Of a stretch of DNA of 64,000 nt, positions 35,684-45,711 are shown piece by piece. This DNA is from Helicobacter sp. 13S00401-1 (GTDB lineage: Bacteria; Campylobacterota; Campylobacteria; Campylobacterales; Helicobacteraceae). The position numbers were made by a program, and so were the translations under genes. The stretch's first letter is position 1; each line of letters opens with the position of its first letter. The notes under the pieces were generated by a model. The model saw nothing but the letters and a program-made list of their open reading frames with translations. It ran no database searches and was not told the DNA's origin. The stretch lies in the NCBI RefSeq assembly GCF_002272925.1, contig NZ_MLAR01000001.1, positions 210,366 to 274,365 of the forward strand, in the 5' to 3' direction.

Positions 35684-38600
35684 ATGTTTTATAAAATCCT
35701 TACCTTACTGGGTGTGCTTGCCCCTAACATGCTGCTAGCTAATATAACTATAGATGCTGCTACTAGTGAGGCTAAAGACTATGAACTTAGTGCTACTAAC
35801 TCTTTAGTCATAAAACTAAAAACAAAAGAAGAGCTTGAAAAAGTAGGTGGGAATCCAAATAAGGCACAGCTAATTCATCTAGGAAATATCACAACTAATA
35901 CTAACAATGCAGGCAAGTTTACATTAGATTCTACAAGTAGTAATTCGACCTCACAGTACATAAATGCTAGTTTTAAAAATATAGGCACAAGTGAAAAAAG
36001 ACTAGATTCCTTAGAGTTAAATAACACATTTAAGCAAGGCAGCACGCTTATTAACTCACTCCTTTATAGCAAAGGTGATATTTATCTTCATAGTCTTGCT
36101 AATGCTAATTCTGGAAGTGCCACTTCATCTAGTGAGTTTTATCCAAGCTCTCCAAGTAGTAATAACACCATAGTTGCAAACATCCTTGATGCCACAACTA
36201 TAAATCTAGACAACACAGGCTATGACCAGATGACTTTTTCATCTAGATCTATACCTGCTGCAGGGAGGATAAGCCTTTATGTAAATACGCTAAAGGCTAA
36301 TAGTGCTACTTTAAAAAGTGTCTATGTGAGTAGTGCTATGGAAGTTAATGAAGGAAAGTTTGATGAGACTAAAGGCTCTCCACCACAAAGTAATACTATA
36401 AATATAACTACGTTAAATCTTACTAATACTAGTATTTATGCTAACTCTTTAACTAGTAAAAATCTAACTATAAATAATGCAAGACTGACTGATGGTAGTA
36501 GTAATGATACAAATATATTATTACTCGCTAGTGAAAGTAAAGATTCCAAACTAAAGGTTACTAATCTTAGCACCACAAAAGGCACTGCGCGTTTTTCAAA
36601 TGGTGTATATATAAATGCTAATGATATAGAGATATCTAAGGCAAAAGTAGAGAGTTTGAGTGTTAATTACTTCAATGCTAGGGTGCTTGCAGCAACTGCA
36701 AAGATTAGCATAAAAGACTTAGAAGCCACTAACTCTATACTGCAGGGAAACTCTCTTATAAGTGAAACTATAAAGCTAGATAATGCCACTATAAAGCTGC
36801 AGGGGATAAACTCAAAACTAAGCGCAAAAAGTATAGTTATAGGAGGGAAGGAGCAAGGACAAAGGGGTCTTATAGAAACTGATATTTTAGAGGGTAATCC
36901 AAGCTTTACTAGTATAGATGGAGCAGCCCCTCCAACCTTTCCTAGTGAGTTAAAAGTGCGTGGCACTAAGCCAACTAGCCTAGCAAGCATTAATCTAAAT
37001 CCTTTTACTAAAATAAGCGTAGGAGGAGATCTAAGTATAAGCACTCTTGAAAATGGAACTTTAGAATCACCATTAAATATAGATTCTAAAGCCTTAAATA
37101 AAGCTCTTTTTAACTTTTCTATTACCACTCAAACACTAGGTTATGGGGAGGATGCAACAAGTGAGACTACATTTAATCTAGCCTCTATAGAATCTAAAGG
37201 AGCTTTAAGTTTGCCAGCTTTATATCTACACGGAAGTGGCATTATGCTTCAAGGCAGTTTGGAATCTTTTTTAGCTAAGGCAGGTCTCAGTAAAAATAGC
37301 ACAGATGCAAATGCCCTCCTTTTAAAAGAAAACTTTCTTCTAGGGAAAAGTATAACTATCAATGGAGCTAAAGTAGATCCTAGCTGTTTTAGTGGAGTGC
37401 TTTTTAGTACTAAAGATATGAAAGGTAGTGATGCTGGCAAGTACATAGTAGGTAAGATGAAAGTAGAATCTAATCTTACTTTTATAGACTTCTATCTTGG
37501 AAGCAAACAAAGTGAAGCTTTAAGCCCATCTAAACTTAGCTTGCTAGCTACTTATCACTCAGATGCTTTGTATAAGCTAATAACTAGTTCTAACTTAAAG
37601 CTAAGTGATATCCCTTCACCAACTAAACCTAACACTAACCCATCTTCTAAAGATATAACTACCATCACTCCTTTACACACAAGTAGCGCTGACTTTAAAG
37701 TAACACCAGAGACTAACTTAGAATCTTTGGCCTTAAAGGTTGGAGAGTATATCTCTAGGTATCATAGAAATACTCCTAGTAGCAAGATTTATGATAGGTT
37801 AAATGCTTTGAAACGTACTAATAGTTTTCAAAAAAGACAAGAAGCCATAAGTGTGCTAAAAGATCTTATGCCTAGTGATTTAAATAACGCAGTAGAAAAC
37901 TATGCCTTAGAATCTAACCTAGCATCTTTTAGGATTGTAGATGAGGTAGTTGCTAACTCTAGTCTTGCTAACTCATTAAGATTTTTAAGTAAGGCACGTT
38001 TTGCAATGAATGATAAAAATGAAAGTCGACTTAAAAACTACGACCCAAGCTCACCTTTTTCTATCTTGCTTGATTATATTCCTTTGCCAAATGATAGCTT
38101 TGAGTATATAAAAGAACCCACTAAAGAAGTCTATGCCCAGACTATCTACCAAAACATCATCCAAGGAGAAAGACGCAGTGTGCAAGGCTACAGTCTTAAT
38201 ACTTTTGGCTTTGTGGGAGGTTTTAACCAAAGACTTAGTAACTTGCTAGTTGGAGCTAACCTAACTTATAGTACAGCTTTTACTAGCTTTAATGCAAACT
38301 ATAACAGCCTAAGTCCTAGACTTTATCTTTACTCGCTAGATACAGGGCTAACTTACCAAGTAAGCCTAGGCTACTCTTTACACTTTATAGGGACTAATAG
38401 AACTCAAGGCATGCTAGATACTTCAGCTAAGGCTAGCTATCTTGCTAATGAGTTTAACAGCTACGCCCTCTTAGGCTATAAGTTTGAGCTAGGCAAGCAT
38501 GCATTAATGTCATCTTTAAGACTTAGCTACATCTACTTGCATCAGAGTGCTTATAGTGAAAATGGTGAGTTTGGCTTAAAGGTACCTGCTAAAAATGATA

Positions 38601-38908
38601 ACTCCTTGCTTCCTAGCTTTGGGCTAAACTATGAGTTTAAAGCACTTGAAGGTTTGAAAGTTATGGTTAGTGGATTTATCTTTTATGATGTTTTATCTAA
38701 GTCTAGGGTGTTTAATGTAGCTTTTTTGGATGATGGTATAAACTTTAATGTAGCAAGTTTAGGAAGTGATCCCTTTGGAGGCATGCTTAATCTTGGAGTA
38801 ACTTATAGCTTAGATGTTAACAATAACTTAGCCTTAAGTTATGCAGGTACTTTTAAGTCTAGCCTTATAGCTACAACACTAAGCCTTAGATATGGCTATA
38901 GATTCTAA
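35684..38908 (+). CDS. Autotransporter (type Va secreted surface protein)
   Basis: A 1074-residue protein with a signal peptide (ILTLLGVLAPNMLLA), a Ser/Thr/Asn-rich passenger of about 700 residues with beta-helix-like repeats (TINLDN, TLNLTNTSI, KNLTINNARL), a linker (SSKIYDRLNALKRTNSFQKRQEAI) and a C-terminal barrel beginning near residue 800 (VQGYSLNTFGFVGGFNQRLS) and ending ATTLSLRYGYRF. The terminal Phe and alternating hydrophobics are those of autotransporter translocators. The passenger has a single internal cysteine (PSCFSG) and no catalytic triad or known adhesin motif, so its function cannot be named. No strong ribosome binding site is seen before the ATG. Confidence 0.85.
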   Translation: MFYKILTLLGVLAPNMLLANITIDAATSEAKDYELSATNSLVIKLKTKEELEKVGGNPNKAQLIHLGNITTNTNNAGKFTLDSTSSNSTSQYINASFKNIGTSEKRLDSLELNNTFKQGSTLINSLLYSKGDIYLHSLANANSGSATSSSEFYPSSPSSNNTIVANILDATTINLDNTGYDQMTFSSRSIPAAGRISLYVNTLKANSATLKSVYVSSAMEVNEGKFDETKGSPPQSNTINITTLNLTNTSIYANSLTSKNLTINNARLTDGSSNDTNILLLASESKDSKLKVTNLSTTKGTARFSNGVYINANDIEISKAKVESLSVNYFNARVLAATAKISIKDLEATNSILQGNSLISETIKLDNATIKLQGINSKLSAKSIVIGGKEQGQRGLIETDILEGNPSFTSIDGAAPPTFPSELKVRGTKPTSLASINLNPFTKISVGGDLSISTLENGTLESPLNIDSKALNKALFNFSITTQTLGYGEDATSETTFNLASIESKGALSLPALYLHGSGIMLQGSLESFLAKAGLSKNSTDANALLLKENFLLGKSITINGAKVDPSCFSGVLFSTKDMKGSDAGKYIVGKMKVESNLTFIDFYLGSKQSEALSPSKLSLLATYHSDALYKLITSSNLKLSDIPSPTKPNTNPSSKDITTITPLHTSSADFKVTPETNLESLALKVGEYISRYHRNTPSSKIYDRLNALKRTNSFQKRQEAISVLKDLMPSDLNNAVENYALESNLASFRIVDEVVANSSLANSLRFLSKARFAMNDKNESRLKNYDPSSPFSILLDYIPLPNDSFEYIKEPTKEVYAQTIYQNIIQGERRSVQGYSLNTFGFVGGFNQRLSNLLVGANLTYSTAFTSFNANYNSLSPRLYLYSLDTGLTYQVSLGYSLHFIGTNRTQGMLDTSAKASYLANEFNSYALLGYKFELGKHALMSSLRLSYIYLHQSAYSENGEFGLKVPAKNDNSLLPSFGLNYEFKALEGLKVMVSGFIFYDVLSKSRVFNVAFLDDGINFNVASLGSDPFGGMLNLGVTYSLDVNNNLALSYAGTFKSSLIATTLSLRYGYRF

Positions 38909-38957
38909 AAGTATAAGGCCTTACAAAAGACAAAAGAGTTAAAAAGACTAAAGCTTG

Positions 38958-39572
38958 CTAGTTTCCACGACTTCCTGGTTTATAAGCCTTTGAAGTTTTA
39001 CAAAGTGGGCAGTTTTCTGGCGGATACATATTAAAGATAAAATCAGCCAGTGCAAATAAAGGCTTATTAAGCGGTAGCTTGCACTCTTTTTTAGATTCTA
39101 ACTCGCTTCCTACTCTTTTGCAAAAACCACGATTTGCCAAAGCACCAAAGGCTACTATATCAGCACCAAAGGCCTCTAAACATTTAGCACTTTCTAAGGC
39201 GCTTCCACCAGTTGTTATGATGTCTTCACAAACTAGTATCTTTTCACCCTTGCTAACTTCAAAGCCCCTCCTTAACTCCATAATTCCATTTACTCTTTCA
39301 GTAAAGATAAATCTTACCCCTAAAGCCCTAGCTAGCTCATAGCCTGCTAAGATTCCACCAAGGGCTGGGGAACAAACGCAGTCTACTTTTATCTCAGAAT
39401 CTTTTATCTGCAAGGCTAAAGCTTTGCATAAAATCTCTGCATTTTTTGGATTTTCTAGTACTTTGGCAGACTGTAAATAATGATCAGTATGATTTCCGCT
39501 ACTTAAAAGAAAGTGTCCGCTTAAAAGAGCGTGGGCGTCTTCATAGACTTTTTTAACATCTATAGCTTGCAT
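38958..39572 (-). CDS. pyrE: Orotate phosphoribosyltransferase
   Basis: Makes OMP from orotate and PRPP in pyrimidine synthesis. The 204-residue protein has [18 protein letters not shown] near the start (substrate-binding), [18 protein letters not shown], and the PRPP loop [17 protein letters not shown] near residue 110. The C-terminus carries four cysteines including CPLCK, a small putative metal site seen in some relatives. Last gene of a minus-strand run secG-frr-pyrE with 3-6 base gaps. Confidence 0.94.
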   Translation of the reverse strand: MQAIDVKKVYEDAHALLSGHFLLSSGNHTDHYLQSAKVLENPKNAEILCKALALQIKDSEIKVDCVCSPALGGILAGYELARALGVRFIFTERVNGIMELRRGFEVSKGEKILVCEDIITTGGSALESAKCLEAFGADIVAFGALANRGFCKRVGSELESKKECKLPLNKPLFALADFIFNMYPPENCPLCKTSKAYKPGSRGN

Positions 39573-39578
39573 TATAGA

Positions 39579-40136
39579 TTAAACCTTCATAACTTCTTCT
39601 TCTTTGCTTTTCAAAGAAGTATCTGCTTTTTTTATAAACTCATCTGTTATCTTTTGCACTTCAGCCTCACCTCTTTTAGCATCATCTGCTGTGATGGCTT
39701 TATCTTTTTCAAGCTTTTTTATTTGATTATTAGAGTTTTGTCTTATGTTTCTTATAGCAACTTTTGCTTTTTCACACATAGCTCTTGCTTGCTTTGCAAC
39801 TTGCACTCTTTGCTCGCTAGTCATAGGGGGGAAGAAAAGTTTTATACCATCAGCATCTGCATTTGGATTAACACCTATGTTTGCTTCAAGGATGGCTTTT
39901 TCTATATCTTTTATAACGTTTTTTTCCCAAGGTGAGATAACTATAGTTGTAGCATCAGTTAGATTGATGTTAGCTACATTGCTTAAAGGCACTAAAGAGT
40001 CATAGTAGTTAACTCTTACATTATCTAGCACGCTTATGCTTACTCGGCCACTTCTTAAGGTGCTAAAGTCTTTGCTTAGGGCACCTAAAGACTTTTGCAT
40101 GCTATCTTTTGTGTCTTTATAGATGTTTTCTAACAT
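39579..40136 (-). CDS. frr: Ribosome recycling factor
   Basis: RRF splits the post-termination ribosome together with EF-G. 185 residues, the usual length. Typical phrases are [23 protein letters not shown] near residue 30, [38 protein letters not shown], and the helical bundle [20 protein letters not shown] near residue 130. Three bases after secG and six before pyrE, so in one operon. Confidence 0.97.
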   Translation of the reverse strand: MLENIYKDTKDSMQKSLGALSKDFSTLRSGRVSISVLDNVRVNYYDSLVPLSNVANINLTDATTIVISPWEKNVIKDIEKAILEANIGVNPNADADGIKLFFPPMTSEQRVQVAKQARAMCEKAKVAIRNIRQNSNNQIKKLEKDKAITADDAKRGEAEVQKITDEFIKKADTSLKSKEEEVMKV

Positions 40137-40139
40137 TAA

Positions 40140-40535
40140 CTACTCCTTTGTATTTTTAGTGGATGGATTAGCCAGTGGGCTGGCTGAAGGATTAGCAAGA
40201 GGGTTTGCTAGGTCACTAGAGCTTGAAGGGGCACTTGGAAGAGTTGGGATAAGGGTTTGATGTTGAATAGGAGCAGGCGTAGCCATGTTATCAACTACAC
40301 TTTTGCTTGCTCCTTTATTGTAGTAGTATCCAAGCGCAACAGTATTTATGAGAAATAGCACTCCTAGGATCATAGTAAGTTTGGCCATAAAGCTAGCTGG
40401 CCCTTTAGCACCAAAAACGCTGTCATTACTTCCACTATAGGCACCTAGACCTATGGATGAGCTTTTTTGCAAGAGTACTACTATTACCAATATTACAGCT
40501 AAAATAATCTGAATTGTTAATAAGATGGTGGTCAT
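40140..40535 (-). CDS. secG: Preprotein translocase subunit SecG
   Basis: Accessory subunit of the SecYEG channel. The 131-residue protein has two membrane helices (about 5-25, ILLTIQIILAVILVIVVLLQ, and 55-75, LTMILGVLFLINTVALGYYY) flanking the conserved cytosolic QKSSSIGLGAYSGSNDSVFGAKGPASFMAK. The C-terminal tail is Ser/Pro/Asn/Ala-rich with a repeated SPLANPS-like unit, which is variable in this class of bacteria. First gene of the secG-frr-pyrE unit. Confidence 0.92.
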   Translation of the reverse strand: MTTILLTIQIILAVILVIVVLLQKSSSIGLGAYSGSNDSVFGAKGPASFMAKLTMILGVLFLINTVALGYYYNKGASKSVVDNMATPAPIQHQTLIPTLPSAPSSSSDLANPLANPSASPLANPSTKNTKE

Positions 40536-40640
40536 AATCTTTCCTTGGAATTATAAGGGGTTGATTATATCTAAAAAATATCAAAACATAAATCATCAGC
40601 ATGCCTTTGAAAGCATACAAGGGTTTGTGATGGAGGGTTA

Positions 40641-41333
40641 ATGCTTAATATGCACTCTTTTAATGCTAAGGCTTTAAGCTATGCTACTAACTCAGATGTG
40701 CAATTAGAGCTAGCTAAGATTTTATGTAAGAACATAGAATCTGACCTTACTAATAAAACACTTTTAGATCTAGGTGCAGGCAGTGGTAATGTTTATAAAG
40801 TCTTAAAAGATAAAAACTTTAAAAACTTTATCGCCCTTGATAGTGCAAGTAATCTTTTAGCACTCCATCCAAAAGCACCAAACATAACTTTTATACATAA
40901 AAGCTTTGATGAGTTTAACTACTCTAGTTTAGATAAAGATACATTTATATGTTCAAATGCTGCTATGCAGTGGAGTGCCAATCTTGATAGTTTGCTTTTT
41001 AAGCTAAGTAAGAGTAAGTGCGAGTTAGCCTTAAGTCTTTTTACCTCAGAAACTTTTAGTAAGCTTCATGCCCATCTTAATACAACCTCTCCCCTAAGAT
41101 CTAAAGATGAAGTAACTACTCTTATAAAAAAACACTTTGGAACTTTTAAGATCTTAAAATCTTTTAGTAAAAGACTTCAGTTTAAAACTCAAAAAGAGCT
41201 TTTAAGTCATTTGCAAGATTTAGGTTTGCTAGGTGGTGCCTTAGATAAAACTCTAAGCTACAAGCAGGCTAAAAGGCTTTTAGCACTGCCTTTTTTGGAC
41301 TTAAACTATGAGGCTTTGATATTTATTAGATAG
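40641..41333 (+). CDS. bioC: SAM-dependent methyltransferase, BioC-like
   Basis: A 230-residue class I methyltransferase. SAM-binding motif LLDLGAGSGNVYKVL near residue 42 and the second acidic end of beta2 (IALDSASNLL). The SNAAMQWSANLDSLLFKLS stretch and LALSLFTSETFSKLH near 130 match malonyl-ACP O-methyltransferase BioC, the first dedicated step of pimelate formation for biotin. No biotin gene is adjacent, so the assignment rests on the motif alone; another small-molecule methyltransferase is possible. Confidence 0.68.
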   Translation: MLNMHSFNAKALSYATNSDVQLELAKILCKNIESDLTNKTLLDLGAGSGNVYKVLKDKNFKNFIALDSASNLLALHPKAPNITFIHKSFDEFNYSSLDKDTFICSNAAMQWSANLDSLLFKLSKSKCELALSLFTSETFSKLHAHLNTTSPLRSKDEVTTLIKKHFGTFKILKSFSKRLQFKTQKELLSHLQDLGLLGGALDKTLSYKQAKRLLALPFLDLNYEALIFIR

Positions 41334-41355
41334 ATAAAGCTACTTGTTTGTAGCC

Positions 41356-42852
41356 TTATATATAGCTTGGAGCATCATTTGCGAAAAGTACTAAATCACC
41401 ATCTTGCCCAAAGCTTTTTAGTATCCCTTCTAAGTTGGACTTATCTTTTAAAACCACTTTTTGAGTGTGCTGTATGTTGTCATTTAGAATCTTAGAGTTT
41501 AGCTCGCCTGTGATTATGGCTAGATCAAAGACTTCATCTATAAGCTTAGCGATTTTGATATTGCTTTCTGTGTTACTTTCAACTAGACCAGGAGTAACTA
41601 TGACTTTTCTTCCATTATAAAGTGAGCTTAGTCTTATGGCTTCACTTACTCCTTCTAAGTTGCCATTAAAGCTATCATCTAAGATAAGCTTATTATTAGT
41701 TACTATTTTATTAAGTCTGTGTGGGATGCTTTCAAGTTTAGAGACTGCTTTTTTGATAGTATCAAGTGGTACTTTTAACTCTAGGGCTACTAGTATGCAA
41801 GCTGCTATATTATCAACATTAAAACTACCTAAAACCTTAGTTTGAAACTCTTCATACACTCCATTTATCTTTAACTCAAAGCTAGTAAAGTCTAGTGAAG
41901 TAGTGATATTTTTATGCTCTGGCGGATAGGTGGTTATAAGGTTTATGTTTTCTTTATAGCTTTCTTTTATCTCTGGAGTTTTGTTATCTCTTTGCACAAA
42001 GGCCTTTTGTAGCTTTTTAGAATCTAGTAGCTCAAACTTAGCACTTAGTGTGTTTTCTAGGCTTTTGAAATACTCTATATGAGCAAGGCCTACTTTGCCT
42101 ATGATGGCATATTGTGGGTTTAATAAATTAGCAATCTGCCTTATATCATTTTTAGCACGCGCACCTGCTTCAGCTATATAAACTTCAGTGTCTGGGTCAA
42201 GGTTAGAATTTATATCATTAACTAAGCCTTTATAGGTGTTTACGCTTCTTGGCGTGGCATAGACGTCATATCTTTCTTTTAATATATCTTCTAAAAAGTT
42301 TTTAGTACTAGTTTTGCCATAGCTTCCAGTGATGGCAACTATGGTTAGATTAGGCATCTTTGCAAGTTTGGCCTTAGCAAGCTTTGCGTAGTTTCTAAAG
42401 ATTAGACTTTCATATAAAAAAGCAACTATAAAGCCAAATACTAGTGGGGCTAGATAGAGGAGGGCGCTTATATAAGCTTTATCTTTATCTAGATGATCTA
42501 TGATGTTTATAGCTTCATTTAAGATAGTAAAAAGCAAAACTATTACAAAAAGGCGTATAACTCTTTTGGTAAAAACTAGCTTTTTATCTAGCCTATAAAG
42601 CCAGATTCCAAAAGCTATTATCCATATGATTAAGCATACATAAAAGACTATATAAAGTCTTAATATATCAGTTACTAAAAAGACTATGATAGGTAGCACG
42701 AAGTAGTAAAAGTGCCATAACTTTTTATGATGTTTAGTTAGGATTCTATAAAAGCTATAGTTATACCACTGAAGCAGGGTTGTAAGATAGTAAGTCAGTA
42801 AAAATATCATTATAAAATGCGAGATGATATTTAGCGTGAAATAAACACTCAT
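41356..42852 (-). CDS. murF: Mur ligase, MurF-like with N-terminal membrane segments
   Basis: The 498-residue protein starts with several hydrophobic helices (about 1-155: FIMIFLLTYYLTTLLQWYNY, FYYFVLPIIVFLVTDILRLY, LVFGFIVAFLYE). The Mur ligase core begins with the ATP loop ITGSYGKTSTKNFL near residue 178, EAGARAKNDIRQIA near 228, KVGLAHIEYFKS and DNIAACILVALEL later. UDP-N-acetylmuramoyl-tripeptide:D-Ala-D-Ala ligase (MurF) is the best call. The extra membrane part is also seen in Campylobacter and Helicobacter MurF. It is followed upstream (minus) by the acylphosphatase and a hydrolase, 10 and 31 bases apart. Confidence 0.8.
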   Translation of the reverse strand: MSVYFTLNIISHFIMIFLLTYYLTTLLQWYNYSFYRILTKHHKKLWHFYYFVLPIIVFLVTDILRLYIVFYVCLIIWIIAFGIWLYRLDKKLVFTKRVIRLFVIVLLFTILNEAINIIDHLDKDKAYISALLYLAPLVFGFIVAFLYESLIFRNYAKLAKAKLAKMPNLTIVAITGSYGKTSTKNFLEDILKERYDVYATPRSVNTYKGLVNDINSNLDPDTEVYIAEAGARAKNDIRQIANLLNPQYAIIGKVGLAHIEYFKSLENTLSAKFELLDSKKLQKAFVQRDNKTPEIKESYKENINLITTYPPEHKNITTSLDFTSFELKINGVYEEFQTKVLGSFNVDNIAACILVALELKVPLDTIKKAVSKLESIPHRLNKIVTNNKLILDDSFNGNLEGVSEAIRLSSLYNGRKVIVTPGLVESNTESNIKIAKLIDEVFDLAIITGELNSKILNDNIQHTQKVVLKDKSNLEGILKSFGQDGDLVLFANDAPSYI

Positions 42853-42862
42853 TAACTTAACC

Positions 42863-43129
42863 TTACCTTAAAACTACAAAGTCTTCAAAGTCTATATCAT
42901 CTATAACTTTGCAGTCTAGCTTATCTAAGCGGCTTTTAGAGTTACCTTCAAACAGGCTAGCTTTTAGTGACTCTAAGTCTTTTTCATCTGCGTTTATGTA
43001 TATCTCAACTTGTCCATTTTCTAAGTTTTGCACTGTGCCTTTTAAGTTTAAAAGCTTAGCTAGCCTTTCAGTCATATTCCTAAAACCTACGCCTTGAACT
43101 TTCCCAGTAGCTAATATATGATAAGTCAT
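42863..43129 (-). CDS. Acylphosphatase
   Basis: A small (88-residue) enzyme cleaving acyl-phosphates. The active-site loop GKVQGVGFRNMTERLA near residue 9 holds the conserved Arg and the glycine-rich turn, and LKGTVQNLENGQVEIY carries the catalytic Asn near residue 37. Its role here is unknown. It is in a run with the MurF-like gene and the hydrolase. Confidence 0.92.
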   Translation of the reverse strand: MTYHILATGKVQGVGFRNMTERLAKLLNLKGTVQNLENGQVEIYINADEKDLESLKASLFEGNSKSRLDKLDCKVIDDIDFEDFVVLR

Positions 43130-43160
43130 AAGTCTTCCTTTAAGTTTAAGTTTGATGTTG

Positions 43161-43877
43161 TTATAAGTTTTTATAGAGTTTTTCTATAGTGTTTGCTTGC
43201 TTTAAGAAAAAGTAGTGATCACCTTTTAGCATAAAAAATCTTGCATTACTCATAAGACTTTTTATAATCTCAAAGCTTTTTAGAGGTGTAGCAGTATCAC
43301 TTTCTCCCCAAAACACACTAGCATTTTTTTTAAAGTTTGCATAGTAGGGGCTAAAGTCTTCATTAACTACTAGCTTAAAAGTCTCATACATGTTTGGAGG
43401 TAGATTATCCGCATCTTTTGAGCGAAGAAAGCTTGCTTTTATGCCCAAGGATTTAAAAAGTTTACTTATAGCTATCTTACTTTTAGTTTTAAAGCTTTTT
43501 TCTAATAAGATTCCAGCACTACTTAGTAAAAGTATCTCATAGTCAAAAAGCAAGGCTAGCTTACCACCAAAACTATGGCCTGCTAGAAGATTTATATCTT
43601 GTACGTTATTGATGCTAAGCTTTTCAAAGAAGCCTTTTAAGATTAAAGCATATTTTTTACTATCTAAGACCATGGGGTTAGAGCTAGCACCAAAGCCAGG
43701 TAGGTCAACATAGATATGGTTATAGTCTTTAAAAGAGTTTTCAAAGGCTAGCTTCATAAGCTCTTTATTACTTCCCCAGCCGTGCAAGAAGCAAAGATTC
43801 TTATCTGCTTTGTTATCTATGATTAAATAGCTGATGTTAAAAGTGTGATCTAAGCAAGTGATTTGCTTTGAAGCCAT
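43161..43877 (-). CDS. Alpha/beta-hydrolase
   Basis: A 238-residue hydrolase with the nucleophile elbow GHSFGGKLALLF (Ser near residue 99), an oxyanion segment LHGWGSNKELM near 35, and a late His in KGDHYFFLKQANTIEKL. The Asp of the triad may be in FWGESDTATPLKSFE. No signal peptide. In Campylobacter a hydrolase gene sits next to murF in the same way. Substrate unknown. First gene of the minus-strand unit hydrolase-acylphosphatase-murF-like. Confidence 0.82.
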   Translation of the reverse strand: MASKQITCLDHTFNISYLIIDNKADKNLCFLHGWGSNKELMKLAFENSFKDYNHIYVDLPGFGASSNPMVLDSKKYALILKGFFEKLSINNVQDINLLAGHSFGGKLALLFDYEILLLSSAGILLEKSFKTKSKIAISKLFKSLGIKASFLRSKDADNLPPNMYETFKLVVNEDFSPYYANFKKNASVFWGESDTATPLKSFEIIKSLMSNARFFMLKGDHYFFLKQANTIEKLYKNL

Positions 43878-43981
43878 GTTAGTAACCTTTTGTTTTTGCG
43901 CTTAGCGTGCTTAATTTTATCTAATTCTTGGATAAAATCATCGAACCTAAACATATCCATACTAAATAAGGCAAGATAAAT

Positions 43982-44470
43982 ATGGCACAAGTTCCTATGA
44001 GCAAGTACGGTTACGATAAGCTAGTTAAAGAGTTAACTGAGTTAAAAGAGGTTGAAAGACCAAATATCGTCAATGAGATAAGCATAGCAAGAGAGCATGG
44101 AGACTTAAAAGAAAACGCAGAGTACCATGCTGCTAAGGAAAAACAAGCCGTTATAGAATCTAGGATTAACTCCCTTAGTCTTATGCTGGCTAATGCTGTA
44201 GTGCTAGATCCAAGCACACTAAGCCATGAAAGCGTAAGTTATGGCAGTACGGTAGTTATAGAAGATATAGACACAGAAGAAGAGCTAACTTACACTATAG
44301 TTGGCGTGCTAGAAAGTAACCCAAGAAGTGGGCTTATATCTTATGACTCACCTATAGCTAAAGACTTGCTAGGTAAAGAAGTAGGTGATCAAGTAAGTAT
44401 AACCTTACCTCGTGGTGAGTGCGACTATGAAGTAAAGTCTATCTTTTATAAACCTATAGACTTTAAGTAA
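43982..44470 (+). CDS. greA: Transcription elongation factor GreA
   Basis: Rescues backtracked RNA polymerase by stimulating transcript cleavage. 162 residues. The N-terminal coiled coil has LTELKEVERPNIVNEIS and the acidic tip DLKENAEYHAAKEKQ (near residue 41-55). The C-terminal FKBP-like domain includes GSTVVIEDIDTEEELTYTIVG. A GATAAAAT-like -10 box lies about 45 bases upstream. It begins a plus-strand run greA-dut-TPR gene-lipoprotein-coaX-hisG. Confidence 0.96.
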   Translation: MAQVPMSKYGYDKLVKELTELKEVERPNIVNEISIAREHGDLKENAEYHAAKEKQAVIESRINSLSLMLANAVVLDPSTLSHESVSYGSTVVIEDIDTEEELTYTIVGVLESNPRSGLISYDSPIAKDLLGKEVGDQVSITLPRGECDYEVKSIFYKPIDFK

Positions 44471-44480
44471 GGATAACTTT

Positions 44481-44927
44481 GTGAATGTAAAAATTAAGCT
44501 TGTACAACCAGATGCTAAAGTTCCACTTTATGCAAGCAGTGGTGCTAGTGGTTTTGATCTATATGCTTGTGAAGATGCTTATATAGAATCTAAAGGCATG
44601 GCACTTATTAACACAGGCATAGCCATAGAGTTAACTGAAGGCTATGAAGTGCAAGTTAGACCAAGAAGTGGGCTAGCACTAAAACATGGAATCTTTGTTT
44701 TAAACACGCCTGGCACAGTAGATAGCGACTATAGAGGTGAGATAAAAGTGTTGCTTGCTAACTTTGGAAGTGAAGGCTTTAAAGTAACTAAGGGAGATAG
44801 GATAGCCCAAGGTATACTAGCTCCTATACTAAAGGCAAACTTTATAGAAGTGAAAGTTTTGCAAGATTCTACACGTGGGGCTAAGGGCTTTGGTTCTAGT
44901 GGTGTTTCAACTATAAATAAGGATTAA
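44481..44927 (+). CDS. dut: Deoxyuridine 5'-triphosphate nucleotidohydrolase
   Basis: Trimeric dUTPase that removes dUTP and supplies dUMP. 148 residues with all five motifs: ASSGASGFDLYAC (I), RPRSGLALKHGI (II), NTPGTVDSDYRGEI (III), KGDRIAQGIL (IV), TRGAKGFGSSGV (V). The start is GTG at 44481 with AAGGA 8 bases upstream. Ten bases after greA, one base before the next gene. Confidence 0.97.
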   Translation: MNVKIKLVQPDAKVPLYASSGASGFDLYACEDAYIESKGMALINTGIAIELTEGYEVQVRPRSGLALKHGIFVLNTPGTVDSDYRGEIKVLLANFGSEGFKVTKGDRIAQGILAPILKANFIEVKVLQDSTRGAKGFGSSGVSTINKD

Positions 44928-44928
44928 G

Positions 44929-45711
44929 ATGAAGGTAGAGAAGGCATTAAAAGAAGTAAAAGATGAGCTAGTCGGCGAACAAAATATGCTTTGGCAGGCA
45001 TTTAGACTAGAAACTTTTGTAAGAAAGCATAAGATAAGCTTGATAATAATCGCAGTCATCATAGTAATACTAGTAGTTTACTTTGTGACAAGCTATGCGA
45101 TTAATAGCAACAGGGAGCAAAAAAGCTCTGATCTCTTTGCTGAGATAATAGAACATCCAAACGCAAGTCTTGCCAGCCAACTAGAAAAGCTAAATCCTAA
45201 GCTTTATGACTTTTATCTATACAACAAAGTGGCTAAAGAAAACCCAGTAGCCATAACTGATAATGCAGACCTTGCCAAACTTAGCAAGTCTTCAAACGAT
45301 GGCTTTTTATCAGATAGAGCAAAGTATGAAGTAGCTAACTTTAATCAAGACTTAAAAGGCCTAGAAGCTTATGCTAAAAGTACTAATGACTTAAACTTTG
45401 CTAACCTTGCTTACTTGCAAATTGGCTTTATCTACTTTCAAAATGGGAATATAAAAAAGGGTCAAGAAGCCTTAGCTAACGTAAAACTAGAAGCAGCAAA
45501 TGGTGCTAGGGCAGATAGTAGAATCTATCAAGTAGCCCAGCTTTTAAGGCACTATGGAGTTACGCAGATGCCAGATACTAACACTCAAGCTACAACTCCT
45601 AAGGGATCTAATATAGATGAAACAAAGCTTATAGAAAGTGAGCTTACTCATGCTAATAAAAACTCTGCAAGTAGCAGTAATCAAGACTTAAAGAAGGAAA
45701 CCTCTAAATGA
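44929..45711 (+). CDS. Membrane-anchored periplasmic TPR-like protein (YfgM-like)
   Basis: A 260-residue protein with a charged N-terminus, one membrane helix (about 35-58, SLIIIAVIIVILVVYFVTSY) and a long helical periplasmic part in which LAYLQIGFIYFQNGNIKKGQEALANV (split 13+13 here) resembles a tetratricopeptide hairpin. The layout, N-in single TM then TPR, is that of the YfgM/BamD-adjacent family, and the next gene encodes a lipoprotein with propeller features. The C-terminus is Ser/Thr/Lys-rich. Function not established. Coupled to the neighbour by a 4-base ATGA overlap (45708-45711). Confidence 0.7.
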   Translation: MKVEKALKEVKDELVGEQNMLWQAFRLETFVRKHKISLIIIAVIIVILVVYFVTSYAINSNREQKSSDLFAEIIEHPNASLASQLEKLNPKLYDFYLYNKVAKENPVAITDNADLAKLSKSSNDGFLSDRAKYEVANFNQDLKGLEAYAKSTNDLNFANLAYLQIGFIYFQNGNIKKGQEALANVKLEAANGARADSRIYQVAQLLRHYGVTQMPDTNTQATTPKGSNIDETKLIESELTHANKNSASSSNQDLKKETSK